From contig NZ_CP166679.1 of NCBI RefSeq assembly GCF_041320605.1, forward strand, positions 806,001 through 870,000: 64,000 nt of DNA. Reading direction: 5' to 3'. The notes under the pieces are model-generated. The model was not told the DNA's origin. It searched no databases and saw only the letters and a list, made by a program, of their open reading frames with translations. Numbering within the stretch: the stretch's first letter is position 1; each line of letters starts with the position of its first letter. The stretch is from Arenibacter antarcticus. Its GTDB lineage: Bacteria; Bacteroidota; Bacteroidia; Flavobacteriales; Flavobacteriaceae. Shown one piece after another: positions 63,332 to 64,000 of the stretch. The position numbers were made by a program, and so were the translations under genes.

Positions 63332-63844
63332 ATGGATATAGTATTGCTAATTCTTGGATTTATTTTAATGTTTGTAGGAATTCTAGGAAGTTTTCTTCCC
63401 GTTTTACCAGGAACACCGGTAAGTTGGATTGGTTTACTCCTACTGCACCTTACCAAGGCGGTACCAGAGGATTGGGTGTTTTTGGGCATTACCCTGTGCA
63501 TAGCGCTTCTAGTTTTCGCGCTGGATTATATTATTCCCGTATGGGGAACCAAAAAATTTGGAGGCAGTAAATGGGGAATGATAGGAACCACTATTGGACT
63601 ATTAATTGCCCTGATCTTTCCGGTACTCGGATTCTTTGGAATTATCATCTGGCCGTTTCTGGGTGCATTTGTAGGGGAATTGATCAATAAAGCAGACCAA
63701 AAAACAGCCCTGAAGGCTGCTTTTGGATCTTTTCTAGGTTTCCTGACCGGCACCTTTATCAAATTTATGGTCACAATGGTATACCTAGGATTATTTATCT
63801 ATAAGGCTTGGGAATATAAATCGACCTTGTTTCCGTTTTTTTAA
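63332..63844 (+). CDS. DUF456 membrane protein
   Basis: A 170-residue protein with five or so hydrophobic segments and the DUF456 pattern: GILGSFLPVLPGTPVSWIGLLLL, YIIPVWGTKKFGGSKWGMIG, GFFGIIIWPFLGAFVGEL. The P-G-T-P and G-T-K-x-G motifs are family marks. Function is unknown. It appears to be a core gene next to the repeat region. Confidence 0.92.
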   Translation: MDIVLLILGFILMFVGILGSFLPVLPGTPVSWIGLLLLHLTKAVPEDWVFLGITLCIALLVFALDYIIPVWGTKKFGGSKWGMIGTTIGLLIALIFPVLGFFGIIIWPFLGAFVGELINKADQKTALKAAFGSFLGFLTGTFIKFMVTMVYLGLFIYKAWEYKSTLFPFF

Positions 63845-63857
63845 ATACGTCTAGTCA

Positions 63858-64000
63858 CTACATCCAAGTCACTTTTTCTTCCCAAGAACCTCTATCAACC
63901 TCGGGGATTTCTCCCTCGTAATTACCCATATAGAAAAATCCAAGACATTTTTCACCCTCGTTCAAATCAAAAAAATCGTCCATATACTGTATTAATCCAG
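63858..64000 (-). CDS. Nitroreductase family protein, 5' end outside the window
   Basis: The last 46 codons and TAG stop of a minus-strand gene: YMDDFFDLNEGEKCLGFFYMG then NYEGEIPEVDRGSWEEKVTWM. The CLGFFYMG and EEKVTWM ends match the C-terminus of FMN-dependent nitroreductases. Substrate and length cannot be judged. Confidence 0.8.
   Translation of the reverse strand, partial: GLIQYMDDFFDLNEGEKCLGFFYMGNYEGEIPEVDRGSWEEKVTWM

Overview
The window is chromosomal DNA of a Bacteroidota bacterium, most likely a marine member of the Flavobacteriaceae. This rests on SusC/SusD transporters, lipoprotein signals with acidic residues after the cysteine, TAnnTTTG-type promoter elements, weak Shine-Dalgarno use, BlaI/M56 regulator pairs, DUF4407, DUF4230 and DUF4260 proteins, and dense palindromic dispersed repeats.

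Layout. (1) 1-17264: a TonB-dependent receptor cut by the left edge, then a minus-strand polysaccharide utilization locus (PUL). In transcription order the PUL encodes a NAGPA-type phosphodiester glycosidase, SusC, SusD, an exported TIM-barrel lipoprotein, a BACON/beta-helix lipoprotein, two tandem DUF4886 (SGNH-like) lipoproteins and an exported sulfatase. A good promoter (17234-17264) and a repeated TTTAACGTT motif lie upstream. (2) 17812-24120: a patchwork of an IS481-type insertion sequence with a nonsense-mutated transposase, an amine oxidase, an IS110-family element, a WD40 protein and a Fic protein. The genes are separated by palindromes that resemble integron attC sites, and the IS110 element appears to sit inside one of them. 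(3) 24232-26275: a gene remnant, a DUF1206 membrane protein and a tyrosine-recombinase relic. (4) 26276-41578: an integrative and mobilizable element bounded by identical 92-bp direct repeats of the 3' part of tRNA-Leu(TAG). It carries a tyrosine integrase, a SWIM zinc-finger protein, an AbiE-type toxin-antitoxin pair with its dyad operator, MobC plus relaxase with a candidate oriT, beta-barrel genes and remnants, a TetR regulator facing two lipoproteins across palindromic operators, and a serine recombinase. (5) 41720-64000: mainly housekeeping and membrane genes (M20 dipeptidase, CBS protein, DUF4407, DUF998, YdjM-like hydrolase, MutS-related ATPase, MmcQ/YjbR, Dabb, DUF4230, DUF4260, cyclase, HemW-like protein, RuvC, TPR protein, DUF456, and a nitroreductase cut by the right edge). 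Two BlaI-M56 peptidase pairs lie here, one with three TonB C-terminal domains. A 1.9-kb tandem array of cloverleaf-like repeats adjoins a GIY-YIG ORF.

How the parts fit. The PUL would capture and import a probably sulfated, possibly amino-sugar-containing glycan after surface or periplasmic processing. The island couples integration, mobilization and a type IV toxin-antitoxin system that could stabilise it. The right third holds repressor/antirepressor switches (BlaI/M56) of unknown signal and unusually active palindromic repeats that have invaded coding ends of RuvC and HemW and bracket two GIY-YIG genes.
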